A stretch of 64,000 nt of DNA from Leptothermofonsia sichuanensis E412 (GCF_019891175.1 NZ_CP072600.1:6262001-6326000); one strand, 5' to 3'. Positions 1 through 9,468 are shown, counted from the first letter of the stretch. The notes: generated by a model from the sequence alone, not told the origin. Program-made: numbers and translations.

Positions 1-1
1 G

Positions 2-1543
2 GGCTATTGCTGGGAAGAACTGCTGAATCAGCCTTTTTCCGACTTTGTTCATCCTGATGACCGGGCAAAAACAGCGATGGTTATGGACCAACTCCAACAG
101 GGACTGTCCTTGACCGACTTTGAGAACCGCTATCGCTGTAAGGATGGCTCTTACAAGTACCTGGTATGGCGATTTATGCCTGTGTTGGAAGAAGGGGTGG
201 TGTATGCGATCGCCCACGATGTGACCCAACGCAAGCAAAATGAAGCCGCCTGGCGCAAGACCCGTGACGAAATTGAACTGCGGGTAGCCGAGCGTACCGC
301 TGAACTGGTTAGCCTCACCCATCGCCTTCAGAAAGAGTTGGACACGGCTAAACGCCTGGAGGAAGAGCGCGATCGCGTCGAGGCGGATTTGCGAGTCTCT
401 CAGGCGCGCTTTGCAGGCATTCTGGAAATTGCAGATGATGCCATTATTTCCATCGACAAACACCAGCGCATTACTCTGTATAACCAGGGAGCTGAAAAAA
501 TCTTTGGCTACAGTGCCGAGGAAATTATAGGGCAACCCCTGGATGTCCTCCTGCCAATCAGTTCAGTGCAGATTCACCGCCAACACGTCAAAGAATTTGG
601 CACTGGAACAGCCCAGGCTCGTCGGATGGGAGAACGCCGCCCTATTTTTGGGCGGCGCAAGGATGGCACTGAGTTTCCAGCAGAAGCCTCTATTTCTCGC
701 CTGGATCGGGGAGAGGAACAGGTATTTACTGTCATCCTGCGGGATATCACCGAACGTCAAAAAGTAGACCGGATGAAAGACGAATTTATCTCGGTGGTCA
801 GCCATGAACTGCGGACGCCGCTCACTTCTATTCAAGGTTCTCTGGGAATGCTTGCCAGCGGGCTACTCAGTGCTGACTCAGAACGGGGCAAGCGTCTGCT
901 GCAAATTGCGGTAGACAGTACCGATCGCCTCGTTCGTTTGATTAATGACATTCTTGACATCGAGCGAATTGAATCGGGCAAAGTGCAGATGGCGATGAAA
1001 CTATGGGACGTGAGTGACCTGATTGAACGCTCTGTGAATGAGGTCCAGGGACTGGCGGATAAAGCTCAAATCACCCTATCGGTGTCGAAGCGCTCAGTAC
1101 AAATCATGGCAGATGGCGATCGCATCATCCAAACCCTGACCAATCTACTTAGCAATGCGATCAAATTTTCCAATCCAGGGAGTACCGTCTGGCTGAGCAC
1201 TGAGGTAGTAGACAACGTGCCAGAAGCGCTGAAACCCCAGCCACCAAAACTCAGTATCCAGAATTCTGCCTGCTCTTCCCTTCCCGTTCCCCCCTCCCCT
1301 CTTCTCCTTTTCACGGTCAAAGATCAGGGACGGGGCATCCCTGCTGACAAACTGGAGTCCATCTTTGAACGGTTTCAACAGGTCGATGCCTCTGACTCGC
1401 GCCACCATGATGGTACCGGGTTAGGCTTAACCATCTGTCGCAGTATTGTTCAACAACATGGTGGGGAGATCTGGGTAGAAAGCACACCGGGTAAAGGCAG
1501 TACCTTTTACTTCACCCTGCCAATTCAGCGAGAAGAAAAGTAG
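2..1543 (+). CDS. PAS-domain sensor histidine kinase (5' end outside window)
   Basis: The reading frame is open from the first bases of the window, so the gene starts further left; about 513 residues are visible. The visible part begins inside a PAS domain (EELLNQPFSDFVHPDD) followed by its PAC segment ending near DVTQRKQ, then a charged coiled coil, then a second PAS domain (about residues 133-250 of the visible part: ILEIADDAIISID, GYSAEEIIGQPL). The HisKA phosphoacceptor box is SHELRTPL, with the histidine near visible residue 268. The HATPase domain has the N box (LTNLLSNAIKFS), G1 (DQGRGIP) and G2 (GTGLGLTI). All catalytic motifs are present, so it should autophosphorylate and pass phosphate to a response regulator. 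No transmembrane segment is visible in this part, which suggests a soluble kinase or one whose membrane anchor lies upstream. No partner regulator is adjacent, and the ligand is unknown. Confidence 0.93.
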   Translation, partial: GYCWEELLNQPFSDFVHPDDRAKTAMVMDQLQQGLSLTDFENRYRCKDGSYKYLVWRFMPVLEEGVVYAIAHDVTQRKQNEAAWRKTRDEIELRVAERTAELVSLTHRLQKELDTAKRLEEERDRVEADLRVSQARFAGILEIADDAIISIDKHQRITLYNQGAEKIFGYSAEEIIGQPLDVLLPISSVQIHRQHVKEFGTGTAQARRMGERRPIFGRRKDGTEFPAEASISRLDRGEEQVFTVILRDITERQKVDRMKDEFISVVSHELRTPLTSIQGSLGMLASGLLSADSERGKRLLQIAVDSTDRLVRLINDILDIERIESGKVQMAMKLWDVSDLIERSVNEVQGLADKAQITLSVSKRSVQIMADGDRIIQTLTNLLSNAIKFSNPGSTVWLSTEVVDNVPEALKPQPPKLSIQNSACSSLPVPPSPLLLFTVKDQGRGIPADKLESIFERFQQVDASDSRHHDGTGLGLTICRSIVQQHGGEIWVESTPGKGSTFYFTLPIQREEK

Positions 1544-1646
1544 TAGACGCAAATCTTAAGTCATCCAGTTTTTTGTCCCCTGTCCCCTGTCCTCTGCTAT
1601 GGTACTCTGCGGTATAAATCTCTGAAGTGTTGGAAGGTGCCAGATG

Positions 1647-2648
1647 TCAGGAATGAACAGCCAGATTGATGCCAGGTGCCACAAGTAGAAAAGCAACTGC
1701 CAGCCAGAGCAGGAAACAGTACCGGGTCAGTTGCAATGCTTGATCAATCACTTGGGGAGTAATCGGGCGGATGCTATCACCCAACAGAGGTTTCTGTTTT
1801 GCCACACCCTGATACCAGTTGACCCCTCCTACCTGCACTCCCAAAGCCGCCGCATAGGCACACTCACTCCAGCCAGAATTGGGGCTGGGGTCGTCAGGGG
1901 CATCCCGCTGGCAAAGTCTCCAAACCTGGAGGGGCTTACCTGATACAACCATGATCGTGAGCACGGTGAGCCGACAGGGAACCCAGGTCAGGATGTCCTC
2001 CACTCTGGCACCAAACCAGCCCAGGTAAGTGTATGGGGCTTCCCGGTAGCCCACCATTGAGTCCAGGGTACTGGCAGCCTTATAGGCGAGTGCCAGGGGA
2101 ACACTGCCCACCCCTGGCAGGGCGGCACCAACCAGGGCATAGAACAGCGGTGCCATCACTCCGTCTGTGGCATTCTCAGTTACAGTTTCCAGGACTGCCC
2201 GCAAAATTTCGGGTTCTGACAGATTGGCTGTATCTCGCCCCACATATCGACTGAGGACAGAGCGGGCTACCTCCAGTTCCTTCGCCTGTAAGGGAGACAG
2301 AACCGCCGTTGCCGCAAGTCTCAAACTTCTGGCGGCAAAACAACTTGCCAGCAAAATGCTTTCAACCGCAAGTCCCAGCCAGTTATGGGTCTGCCTTGCC
2401 AGTTCAACCACCAGCCAACCCATCAACCCACTACCCAGGATCAAACCAACCCCCAGCACAATCCCCGCGCTTCTCTGAGCAATGGGGGTTTTCCAGCGGG
2501 CAAGAACTAACTGCGTGTAACCCGCGATCGCCCATCCCATCATCTGCACCGGATGTACCCACCCTACTGGATCACCAATCAGGTAATCGAGCAGAGCGGC
2601 GATCGGAAACACAGAGACAGTTGGGTTTATGGAAATGTGTTTATACAT
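1647..2648 (-). CDS. cobD: Adenosylcobinamide-phosphate synthase CobD/CbiB
   Basis: Membrane protein of the CbiB/CobD family, which attaches the aminopropanol arm to adenosylcobyric acid in late (pseudo)cobalamin synthesis. The N-terminal signature AALLDYLIGDPVGWVHPVQ is typical of the family, as are TENATDGVMAPLFYALVGA and the hydrophobic segments through the protein. I chose the ATG at 2648 (MYKHIS, 333 residues, close to the usual ~320). An upstream ATG at 2708 would add 20 residues with no family character. A CobT-like gene lies at 7.2-8.3 kb on the other strand, so two cobalamin-related genes are close but not in one operon. No cobalamin riboswitch was recognised upstream. Confidence 0.92.
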   Translation of the reverse strand: MYKHISINPTVSVFPIAALLDYLIGDPVGWVHPVQMMGWAIAGYTQLVLARWKTPIAQRSAGIVLGVGLILGSGLMGWLVVELARQTHNWLGLAVESILLASCFAARSLRLAATAVLSPLQAKELEVARSVLSRYVGRDTANLSEPEILRAVLETVTENATDGVMAPLFYALVGAALPGVGSVPLALAYKAASTLDSMVGYREAPYTYLGWFGARVEDILTWVPCRLTVLTIMVVSGKPLQVWRLCQRDAPDDPSPNSGWSECAYAAALGVQVGGVNWYQGVAKQKPLLGDSIRPITPQVIDQALQLTRYCFLLWLAVAFLLVAPGINLAVHS

Positions 2649-3082
2649 AGTTACAATGGGGTCGCTGTGGATACTGGGTAGTGAGTACCGGGCAGCGAGT
2701 ATTGACACCCCTATACCCCGAACGCCCTCTCCTCCTCCAGAACATGAAAAAGATTATTACAAACTATTACGAGGGAATCAGGACAGTGAACCCAATGCCG
2801 CAAAATGTTTTCGGAAGGTAACTGAGTCTTAAGTTCCTGCACTGTCTGACTGGCAGAAAGGCTTTTTGTGGTCTTCCGGCGACTTTACAGATGAACGCAG
2901 GCTGGAGCAGTCATCAGGTTTCTGAGCTGGCCAGTTCAAAAATCTGCCTAAAAGTAGCCCTGGAGGACAGAGAAACCTCAATGTCTCCAGGTTCCAGGCA
3001 GGTTTTGAGGTAAACTTAGGAACCCAGTTGGGGAACTCCCGTTTAAACACAATTGGTTACATTTTTCTGGAGGAATCCATCA
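2649..3082. promoter_or_regulatory. Divergent upstream region of cobD and apcA
   Basis: About 430 bases without a credible gene between the divergent cobD and apcA starts. It must hold the promoters of both, and highly expressed apc operons usually have long leaders. I could not assign -35/-10 boxes with confidence. The only clear element is the apcA ribosome-binding site CTGGAGGAA, just upstream of the ATG at 3083. Short open frames here have no recognisable similarity. Confidence 0.4.
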
Positions 3083-3568
3083 ATGAGTATTGTCACGAAG
3101 TCAATCGTGAATGCAGACGCTGAGGCTCGCTATCTCAGCCCTGGTGAACTCGACCGGATCAAGAGCTTTGTTACTTCCGGCGAAAAGAGACTGCGGATCG
3201 CCCAGGCTCTGACCGATTCCCGTGAGCGCCTGGTTAAGCAAGCTGGCGACCAACTGTTCCAAAAGCGCCCCGATGTTGTTTCTCCCGGTGGAAACGCTTA
3301 CGGCGAGGAAATGACCGCTACCTGCCTGCGTGACCTGGACTACTACCTGCGTCTGGTCACCTACGGTGTGGTTGCAGGCGATGTCACCCCCATCGAAGAA
3401 ATCGGCATCGTTGGTGTTAAGGAAATGTACAAGTCTCTCGGTACTCCAATTGAGGCTGTTGCTGAAGGGGTACGTGCGCTGAAAGGGGCAGCCAGCTCCC
3501 TGCTGTCTGGTGAAGATGCGGCTGAAGCCAGCGCTTACTTTGATTACGTGATTGGGTCACTAAGCTAA
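3083..3568 (+). CDS. apcA: Allophycocyanin alpha subunit
   Basis: Alpha subunit of allophycocyanin, the phycobilisome-core pigment that passes excitation energy to the photosystems. The ATG at 3083 is preceded by GGAGG and gives 161 residues, exactly the family length; an in-frame ATG 30 bases upstream lacks this site. The phycocyanobilin-attachment cysteine is Cys81 within [18 protein letters not shown]. The C-terminal DYVIGSLS is typical. It is the first gene of apcABC, followed after about 105 bases by apcB. The usual upstream core-membrane linker gene apcE is absent here; the preceding gene is divergent cobD. Confidence 0.98.
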   Translation: MSIVTKSIVNADAEARYLSPGELDRIKSFVTSGEKRLRIAQALTDSRERLVKQAGDQLFQKRPDVVSPGGNAYGEEMTATCLRDLDYYLRLVTYGVVAGDVTPIEEIGIVGVKEMYKSLGTPIEAVAEGVRALKGAASSLLSGEDAAEASAYFDYVIGSLS

Positions 3569-3673
3569 GCAACCAGCGATCAGTAATCGGCAATCAGGTA
3601 ACTATCTGTGCCTTTTACTCCCATTAGACCGCAAAGCACTTTGTAAGATTACGTGATTTAAGGAACCAACATC

Positions 3674-4162
3674 ATGGCACAAGACGCAATTACTGCTGTT
3701 ATTAACTCCTCTGACGTTCAGGGTAAGTACCTGGACGCTTCTGCCCTGGATAAACTGAAAGCCTACTTTGCAACTGGCGAACTGCGGGTTCGGGCAGCCG
3801 CTACGATCGCAGCCAATTCCTCTGCCATTATCAGAGAAGCCGTTGCCAAGTCTCTGCTGTACTCTGACATCACCCGTCCCGGCGGCAACATGTACACCAC
3901 CCGTCGCTATGCTGCCTGCATCCGCGACCTGGACTACTACCTCCGCTATGCAACCTACGCGATGCTGGCTGGCGATCCTTCCATCCTGGATGAGCGTGTT
4001 CTGAATGGCTTGAAAGAAACCTACAACTCCCTGGGCGTGCCTGTGGGTGCTACCGTTGGTGCTATTCAAGCAATCAAAGAAGTCGCGGCTGGCTTAATTG
4101 GTGCTGATGCTGGTAAAGAGCTGGGTGTTTACCTTGACTACATCAGCTCTGGCTTGAGCTAA
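3674..4162 (+). CDS. apcB: Allophycocyanin beta subunit
   Basis: Beta subunit of allophycocyanin, 162 residues, which pairs with ApcA into trimers of the phycobilisome core. The bilin-binding cysteine is at position 82 (counting Met) in [19 protein letters not shown]. The conserved asparagine of GGNMYTT (position 72), normally gamma-N-methylated in beta phycobiliproteins, is present. AAGGAACC lies upstream of the ATG as a ribosome-binding site. It is co-directional with apcA, and the 384-base gap to apcC probably carries a processing or attenuation site that lets apcAB transcripts exceed apcABC; that is inference from other cyanobacteria. Confidence 0.98.
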   Translation: MAQDAITAVINSSDVQGKYLDASALDKLKAYFATGELRVRAAATIAANSSAIIREAVAKSLLYSDITRPGGNMYTTRRYAACIRDLDYYLRYATYAMLAGDPSILDERVLNGLKETYNSLGVPVGATVGAIQAIKEVAAGLIGADAGKELGVYLDYISSGLS

Positions 4163-4546
4163 CAAGGTATCAGGTGTGAGATGTCTCAGGGATCAGGAAT
4201 AGCCTGAAACCTGGAACCTGAAACCTTTTTCTGTGAGGTCTGGAAGTCTGGAATGAGTGTTAGCTCGTCAAAGGCTTTTTCAGTTAGGCAGGTTAGCTTT
4301 AGCGGTCTAGCATTGGTTCTTGACTTCCGACCTTATGGTTGATTAACCCGGAAACTTTCTGGGCTGATCCTGTGAGACAGTTACATGAGATAATATTTAT
4401 CAGGTTTTTGGAAAGTTTCTTGAACTCGATTGCAGCGAATTTACTTCAACGTTTCCTGCTTAAGAGGCATTGAATCCATTTAACCAATACTGACTTTTTC
4501 CTTCACATTCAAAATTTCTTGACCCTATCCAGGAGAAATCATCCCT
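4163..4546 (+). other. apcB-apcC intergenic region
   Basis: 384 bases between apcB and apcC without a gene. It contains imperfect direct repeats of the type CCTGAAACCTGGAACCTGAA near 4202-4225, and no strong hairpin followed by a T run. AGGAGAAATC precedes apcC. In cyanobacteria this gap commonly sets the excess of apcAB over apcC mRNA, but I see no decisive structure. Confidence 0.35.
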
Positions 4547-4753
4547 ATGGCACGATATTTTAAGGTAACTGCCTGTGTTCCCAGTCTGACTCGTACCCGC
4601 ACGCAGCGTGAGCTTCAGAATACTTATTTCACCAAATTAGTGCCCTTTGACAACTGGTTTCGTGAGCAGCAACGCATTATGAAAATGGGTGGAAAGATTC
4701 TCAAGGTAGAACTGGCAACGGGCAAGCCCTATACAAACACCGGGCTGTTGTAA
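4547..4753 (+). CDS. apcC: Phycobilisome small core linker ApcC
   Basis: Small core linker of 68 residues (LC7.8-type) that sits inside the allophycocyanin trimer and stabilises the core cylinder. It is a single CpcD-like domain (starts MARYFKVTACVPS, with RTQRELQNTYFTKL and a basic centre KMGGKILKVELATG). AGGAGA lies upstream of the ATG. It is the last gene of apcABC and is followed by a rho-independent terminator at 4818-4845. Confidence 0.97.
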   Translation: MARYFKVTACVPSLTRTRTQRELQNTYFTKLVPFDNWFREQQRIMKMGGKILKVELATGKPYTNTGLL

Positions 4754-4817
4754 CTTCTATTTGGTGTTTTAAGTTCTATTTGGAACGATTGCCAGATCTT
4801 ATTGCAAATCAGCTCTA

Positions 4818-4845
4818 AAAAAAGAGGTCAAGTGACCTCTTTTTT
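4818..4845 (+). terminator. Terminator of the apcABC operon
   Basis: A perfect inverted repeat: the left arm AAAAAAGAGGTCA and right arm TGACCTCTTTTTT flank a two-base centre, ending in a T run. It is about 65 bases after apcC and 60 bases before the next gene, so it isolates the highly transcribed operon. Confidence 0.9.
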
Positions 4846-4905
4846 GTTGAAAATTCGATTCTACAGAGCGTAGAAAACGAAAGGAAAACCCTAACAAAAC
4901 AACGG

Positions 4906-5700
4906 ATGACTTCATTGCACTATCCCCAATGGTTGGTTCCAACAGAAAACCTGGGACTGCCTGGAGAGAGTGTCCACATCTGGCAAGTCTGGTTGGATGT
5001 GCCGGTAGGATCCTTTCACAACCTGGCTTACACGCTTTCGCCAGACGAGAAACAACGGGCAGAGCGATTTCGGTTTGAGCGCGATCGCCACCGCTATATG
5101 GCAGGACGGCGGGCACTTCGGGCAATTTTAGGACGCTATCTTAAGACAGATCCGGCTGAATTGCGGTTTTGCTACGGAACCAGCGGTAAGCCTGCCCTGG
5201 AGCATTTGTCCGGAAAACCAGATCTGGAATTTAACCTGGCGCACTCCCAAAACTTGATGCTGTGCGCAGTGGCTCAAAATACTGTCGTTGGAATTGACCT
5301 GGAGTACCTGCGCCCAATCACGGATTTACCTCAACTGACCCGGCGTTTTTTTGCGGAGCAGGAGCACCTAGCGATCCAATCTCTGCCAGCCGACCAACAG
5401 TTGTTATCTTTCTTTCAGCACTGGACTTGTAAAGAAGCGCTGCTAAAGGCAGTTGGTGAAGGGCTGGTAGACTTGAGTAAGGTCGAAGTTCTGATTGGCG
5501 ACAGGCACATTGAAATTGTGAAGGGAGTGATGAATGCCCAACTGACAGGTCAATGGAAGCTTCACCTGTTTTGCCCGGCACCAGATTTTGTGGCAGCGAT
5601 CGCAACCAATATTTGTGCTTTGACACCGCCATCCGACTTACCCGATGCCGCTCCTGTGACAGAGCAACCCTTCGTTTTTTGGCAATATTCAGGTTTTTGA
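4906..5700 (+). CDS. 4'-phosphopantetheinyl transferase (Sfp/HetI type)
   Basis: Transfers the phosphopantetheine arm of CoA to acyl- or peptidyl-carrier proteins. 264 residues, a usual Sfp-superfamily length. The magnesium/CoA motifs are visible: VVGIDLEYLR (Asp131 and Glu133) and WTCKEALLKAVGEGL (173-187), plus the upstream GRRALRAILGRYL and GKPALE segments of Sfp-type enzymes. In cyanobacteria this enzyme generally serves fatty-acid and any polyketide/peptide carriers. No biosynthetic cluster is adjacent, so a general role is likely. It follows the apc terminator and probably has its own promoter. Confidence 0.93.
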   Translation: MTSLHYPQWLVPTENLGLPGESVHIWQVWLDVPVGSFHNLAYTLSPDEKQRAERFRFERDRHRYMAGRRALRAILGRYLKTDPAELRFCYGTSGKPALEHLSGKPDLEFNLAHSQNLMLCAVAQNTVVGIDLEYLRPITDLPQLTRRFFAEQEHLAIQSLPADQQLLSFFQHWTCKEALLKAVGEGLVDLSKVEVLIGDRHIEIVKGVMNAQLTGQWKLHLFCPAPDFVAAIATNICALTPPSDLPDAAPVTEQPFVFWQYSGF

Positions 5701-5807
5701 ACGCCGCCAGTGACAGGGAAAACGGATGGGGATTGGGAAGTCGTCGCCTGTTTTGTTCGTTATACTCTAGGTTTCAGGGTCTAAAATTCATCCAATTCAA
5801 CCACTGT

Positions 5808-6155
5808 ATGACTTATTTCGCTAGCTTGCTTGAGTTTTCCCATGTCCACTGTGTGACCATTTGTGCTGTTCTGGTACCCGTTAATTTACTCGTTACCCTG
5901 CAAACAATTCTGCTGACAGGACTGGGGCATGAAGCTTGGGCACGGCGAACCGCCGCTCTGGCTGGTATCTTTGCTGGAATTATGGTACTCCATGTCCTGA
6001 CCTGGTTTGTAATTGGCGTCGTTGCAGTGCAAACCTACATTCTGCTGGCATTGGGAGGAACATGCCTGGGTGTCAATCTGTGGGCAGTATCTCATTCCCA
6101 CAGTATGCGCAAAGTTCTATTTAGCCTCAGGCATTCTGTTCTTCGTTCCGCCTGA
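5808..6155 (+). CDS. Small membrane protein of unknown function
   Basis: 115 residues from the ATG at 5808 (MTYFASLLEF). I see three likely hydrophobic helices at about 14-36, 50-70 and 72-95, a basic segment between the first two (HEAWARRTA) and a basic C-terminus (MRKVLFSLRHSVLRSA). The reading frame extends further upstream without start support, overlapping the PPTase gene in another frame, so the later ATG was preferred. I do not recognise the family. It is co-directional with its neighbours, 107 bases after the PPTase. Confidence 0.7.
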   Translation: MTYFASLLEFSHVHCVTICAVLVPVNLLVTLQTILLTGLGHEAWARRTAALAGIFAGIMVLHVLTWFVIGVVAVQTYILLALGGTCLGVNLWAVSHSHSMRKVLFSLRHSVLRSA

Positions 6156-6269
6156 GGAGCTTGAATTCAGGTTTACTCAGGAATGTGAATCAATTCAGTT
6201 GGGTGTATTGGGTGTCTCTTGAGCTGCATTTTGGAACTAGAGTAGATCTGGCACCTCTTCCAGGACGAC

Positions 6270-7112
6270 ATGAGCGATTCCATCCATAACAAGCCATCCA
6301 GACGGGCCACAGACGGTTCTGAATCGATTCCTGATCCATCGAGTCTGGATGAAGTCGCCGCCTGGGAAGAAGTGGAAAGAGAACTCTCCAGACCGGATGC
6401 CAGTAGGGCTGATACGACAGAGAACATTGAGCAGGGAGGACGCCGGCCAGAGAACCCCTCTACCGCTCCCTGGCGTACCCATCGGATGCCAGACCCTACC
6501 AGTCCCATCATCATGGTGGAAACTGCCTTTCTGTCCAGTGCAGCCAGTCTCATCTGGTTGGTCAACTACTACTTCCCGATGGGACCCCTGTTGCAAATTT
6601 TTTTCCCAGTTCCAATTGCGCTCATTTATCTGCGCTGGAACAGTCGCGCTGCCTGGATGGGAGCACTGGTTTCCGCCTTACTGTTGAGCGTGTTGATGGG
6701 ACCTGCCCGCAGCATTCTTTATGTGGTTCCCTTTGGTCTTTTAGGGGTTCTGTTAGGGGTCTTCTGGCGGCGCAGGGCAACCTGGGGAGTTGCGATCGCC
6801 ATCGGCTCCTTGCTATGTACCTTCGGCTTCTTCTTCCGCATCTGGCTGGTTTCTCTTCTGCTGGGGGATGATCTCTGGCTGTATACAACCACTCAGGTCA
6901 CAGACTTGCTGGAGTGGCTGTTTATTAAGCTGGGGCTGGTCATGCAGCCCAGTTTGTGGATGATCCAGATTGCAGTCACTGTTATGGTGTTTCTGAGAAA
7001 TATTATTTATATGTTTGTTGTGCACTTGGCTGCCTGGTACCTGCTGGATCGGTTGGGTAATCCCATTCCTCGCCCCCCCCGATGGGTCCAGGTGCTGATG
7101 GATTATGAGTAG
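6270..7112 (+). CDS. DUF2232 (YybS-like) membrane protein
   Basis: 280 residues. The first ~75 are hydrophilic and acidic (SLDEVAAWEEVERELSRPD), followed by about seven hydrophobic segments (FLSSAASLIWLVNYYF, LQIFFPVPIALIYL, ILYVVPFGLLGVLLGVF and others). The PVPIALIYLRW segment and overall layout match DUF2232 membrane proteins common in cyanobacteria, whose function is not settled. It is 86 bases upstream of the CobT-like gene on the same strand. A link to cobalamin is possible only by neighbourhood. Confidence 0.75.
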   Translation: MSDSIHNKPSRRATDGSESIPDPSSLDEVAAWEEVERELSRPDASRADTTENIEQGGRRPENPSTAPWRTHRMPDPTSPIIMVETAFLSSAASLIWLVNYYFPMGPLLQIFFPVPIALIYLRWNSRAAWMGALVSALLLSVLMGPARSILYVVPFGLLGVLLGVFWRRRATWGVAIAIGSLLCTFGFFFRIWLVSLLLGDDLWLYTTTQVTDLLEWLFIKLGLVMQPSLWMIQIAVTVMVFLRNIIYMFVVHLAAWYLLDRLGNPIPRPPRWVQVLMDYE

Positions 7113-7198
7113 ACGGATGCAGGCTGGAGCACTCCTATTCAGAGGACAAATGGCTGTAAAATCCTCTCCATGTTCACCTGCTGGATACTGAAGCACAA

Positions 7199-8344
7199 TT
7201 GTCAGTTCATATCTATACCCAAAAAGAACAGGGGCAGTATTGGCTGGAGCGGTATCGGGGACAGCTTCCAGTCTTTGCCTGTGTGTTGGGTTTTACAGAG
7301 ACTGGTTTAATTCCGGGCATTTCAGCGGCAGGGGCAACCCCGGTGGATCGCCAATATACGGCGATCGCAGATGCTGAATTCCTCTATAACGGACCCCAGG
7401 TGGCTCCGCGCTATCCACTGCCGCCCCTGGAAAAGGGGGCGTCGCCCGTACTCATTTCTCGCGCCATCCTTGAAGCTCAAAGGATTCCGCTTTACCTGTT
7501 CAATGCTGGTTTAGTCCATGCTCCAGCCGTCCCGGCAATAGACCTGGGTGGCAGCCCGGCAAAATGCTTGAGTCAGGGACGGGCGCTGGAGCGAGCAACG
7601 GTTGAGCATTTACTGCAAGCGGGGCTGTATTGGGGAAGCAGGCTCGCTATCCAGGCGGCTGGAAGCTATTTAATTCTGGGTGAGTGTGTGGTAGGAGGCA
7701 CAACCACCGCCCTGGCGATTCTGACGGGATTGGGAATTGCGGCGGCGGGTAAGGTGAACAGCAGCCATCCCATCTGTAACCATCAGCAGAAATGGAAGCT
7801 GGTTGAAGCTGGACTGAGGCAGTCCGGCTTGAGGATATCCCCCACTTCCTACCCGATAGCGGTTTCCCCCCTTGAACTGGTTGCTGCTGTGGGGGATCCC
7901 ATGCAAATTGTGGTTGCCGGAATGGCGATCGCGGCCAGCCGTTCAGTGGGGGTTCTGCTGGCAGGCGGAACCCAAATGCTGGCAGTTTATGCCCTACTGA
8001 GAGCAATCACTCAAAACGACAACCTACCCTGGAAACCAGAACAAATTGTCGTTGGTACAACTCGTTGGGTTGCCGAGGACCTGACGGGAGACACCATTGG
8101 GCTGGCAACATCAATCGGCTCAGTTCCGCTGATTGCCACTCAACTCAGCTTTGCCACTTCACGATTTCACCAATTGCAGGCCTATGAGCAGGGATTTGTT
8201 AAAGAAGGGGTGGGAGCCGGGGGATGCGCGATCGCTGCCCATCTCTATCAAAACTGGGGACAACGAGAAATGCTGGAAGCGATCGAACAATTAGCAGAAC
8301 GCTATCAACAGATCAACCGATTCATCGAGCCACTCAAAGAGTAG
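7199..8344 (+). CDS. CobT-like nicotinate mononucleotide phosphoribosyltransferase (TIGR00303 type)
   Basis: 381 residues from a TTG at 7199. The protein resembles the cyanobacterial/archaeal branch of nicotinate-nucleotide:dimethylbenzimidazole phosphoribosyltransferases, with glycine-rich segments GECVVGGTTTALAILTGLG and GVLLAGGTQMLAVYAL and a late GVGAGGCAIAAHLY. The family makes the lower-ligand nucleotide of (pseudo)cobalamin. The start is uncertain: TTG is weak, and no ATG lies near the N-terminus. It lies 4.5 kb from cobD, which supports a corrinoid role. Confidence 0.85.
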   Translation: MSVHIYTQKEQGQYWLERYRGQLPVFACVLGFTETGLIPGISAAGATPVDRQYTAIADAEFLYNGPQVAPRYPLPPLEKGASPVLISRAILEAQRIPLYLFNAGLVHAPAVPAIDLGGSPAKCLSQGRALERATVEHLLQAGLYWGSRLAIQAAGSYLILGECVVGGTTTALAILTGLGIAAAGKVNSSHPICNHQQKWKLVEAGLRQSGLRISPTSYPIAVSPLELVAAVGDPMQIVVAGMAIAASRSVGVLLAGGTQMLAVYALLRAITQNDNLPWKPEQIVVGTTRWVAEDLTGDTIGLATSIGSVPLIATQLSFATSRFHQLQAYEQGFVKEGVGAGGCAIAAHLYQNWGQREMLEAIEQLAERYQQINRFIEPLKE

Positions 8345-8353
8345 AGCATCCCC

Positions 8354-8725
8354 CTAATGAATGCGTTGAGAAAGTAGTTGTTCCTCCAACGCTGCGATCC
8401 GGTTATAGGCAGCCGTTAACTGAGCCGTTAACCGTTGAATCTGGATTTCGGGTGAAATTTGCTTTTCACCACTCTGCCCGGATGCATCCAGACTGTTAGA
8501 ATCCATCAGTACATCCTTATGTTCCATGGCTGCATCAAGACTGCTGTATCCCTGATGGGAGCGATGAGCAGAGGTTGCACTATTTTCTAATCGGTGAATT
8601 TGGTCGGAACCAAATTGACACTCAGAGACAACCTCAGAGACTTTGCCGCTCAGTTGTTCAATCAATTGATACAGAGCATCCACTTTGTTACTTAAGATGC
8701 TCACTTGTTTCTGTAACGTGTCCAT
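8354..8725 (-). CDS. Small coiled-coil protein, unknown function
   Basis: 123 residues. The N-terminal half has a heptad-like pattern (LQKQVSILSNKVDALYQLIEQLSGKV) and the C-terminal half another (IQRLTAQLTAAYNRIAALEEQLL), joined by a polar linker, so it is probably an elongated homo-oligomer. No family recognised. It is convergent with the CobT-like gene, with only 9 bases between the stops. Confidence 0.65.
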   Translation of the reverse strand: MDTLQKQVSILSNKVDALYQLIEQLSGKVSEVVSECQFGSDQIHRLENSATSAHRSHQGYSSLDAAMEHKDVLMDSNSLDASGQSGEKQISPEIQIQRLTAQLTAAYNRIAALEEQLLSQRIH

Positions 8726-9468
8726 TCGGTGCCCCAGTTCGAAATCATTAAAGTTCTACCGATCTATTCTAGATATGGCTTTCACTAACTGGAGCTAACT
8801 CCTGAATCATTTAACCTTTGATTTTAATAATGGATACATGGAAATAATGGATACATGGAGAGAAGATCGTCTTTTTTAATACAAATTTTCCATTAACACT
8901 ATCGCGTTTTCTTCCGGGGTAAAGTCCATCTCATCGGTTTGACTCAAGATTCTACGGCTATCCATGTATCTCACTGGCTTCAAAAACGCTATAAACTGAA
9001 TTAACAGGATCTTAACTTTAGCGACAGTGAATTCCTGGTCCTTAAAACAGACTTCTCACCTTTACAGGCAAGGTATCCGGGCGGTATTGAGTGCATCCCA
9101 AATTTGCAACCCTCACCCTGAATCCCTCTCCCAAATCAGGAGAGAAACTTTGATTTAGCCTCCTTTTCCTGTTTTTGGAGAAGAGGCTGGGGATGTAGAG
9201 GTTTGCGCTTCTCGAAGAGTGGATAATCTTGCAAAGCTGAAATGAAATCTGGGGTATTATCATTAGCTTTGTTGGTAAAAATTAAAAAGAGTTGTGCTTC
9301 CTTCCAACTGGTTTGACTCCTTTTGATTGATTTGGGTTTTATGGAGGAGATTATGACGATTCATTTTAAACAACTTCAGTAATCCAGACAATTTCAGTTA
9401 TTTGAAAAATGGTTACTCTGTCTAATTCAACTCAATCTATTCCCCAAAAATGAATGGCTGACCTGTCT
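8726..9468. other. Long intergenic region with short repeats
   Basis: About 740 bases with no credible gene. Contents: a direct repeat of the 16-mer ATAATGGATACATGGA at 8827-8842 and 8844-8859; a 30-base segment near 8940-8968 (ACGGCTATCCATG core) that recurs inverted near 21819-21848; and at 9109-9150 the common cyanobacterial repeat CCCTCACCCTGAATCCCTCT. A minus-strand open frame at 9042-9263 is largely a translation of that repeat and is not annotated. Confidence 0.5.

Noticed and set aside
1647-2648. Cobalamin riboswitch for cobD or the CobT-like gene
   Set aside because: Upstream regions were read for a B12-box-like segment and hairpins, and none was convincing.
9042-9263. Minus-strand open frame in the 8.7-9.4 kb gap
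   Set aside because: Largely the translation of a common intergenic repeat.
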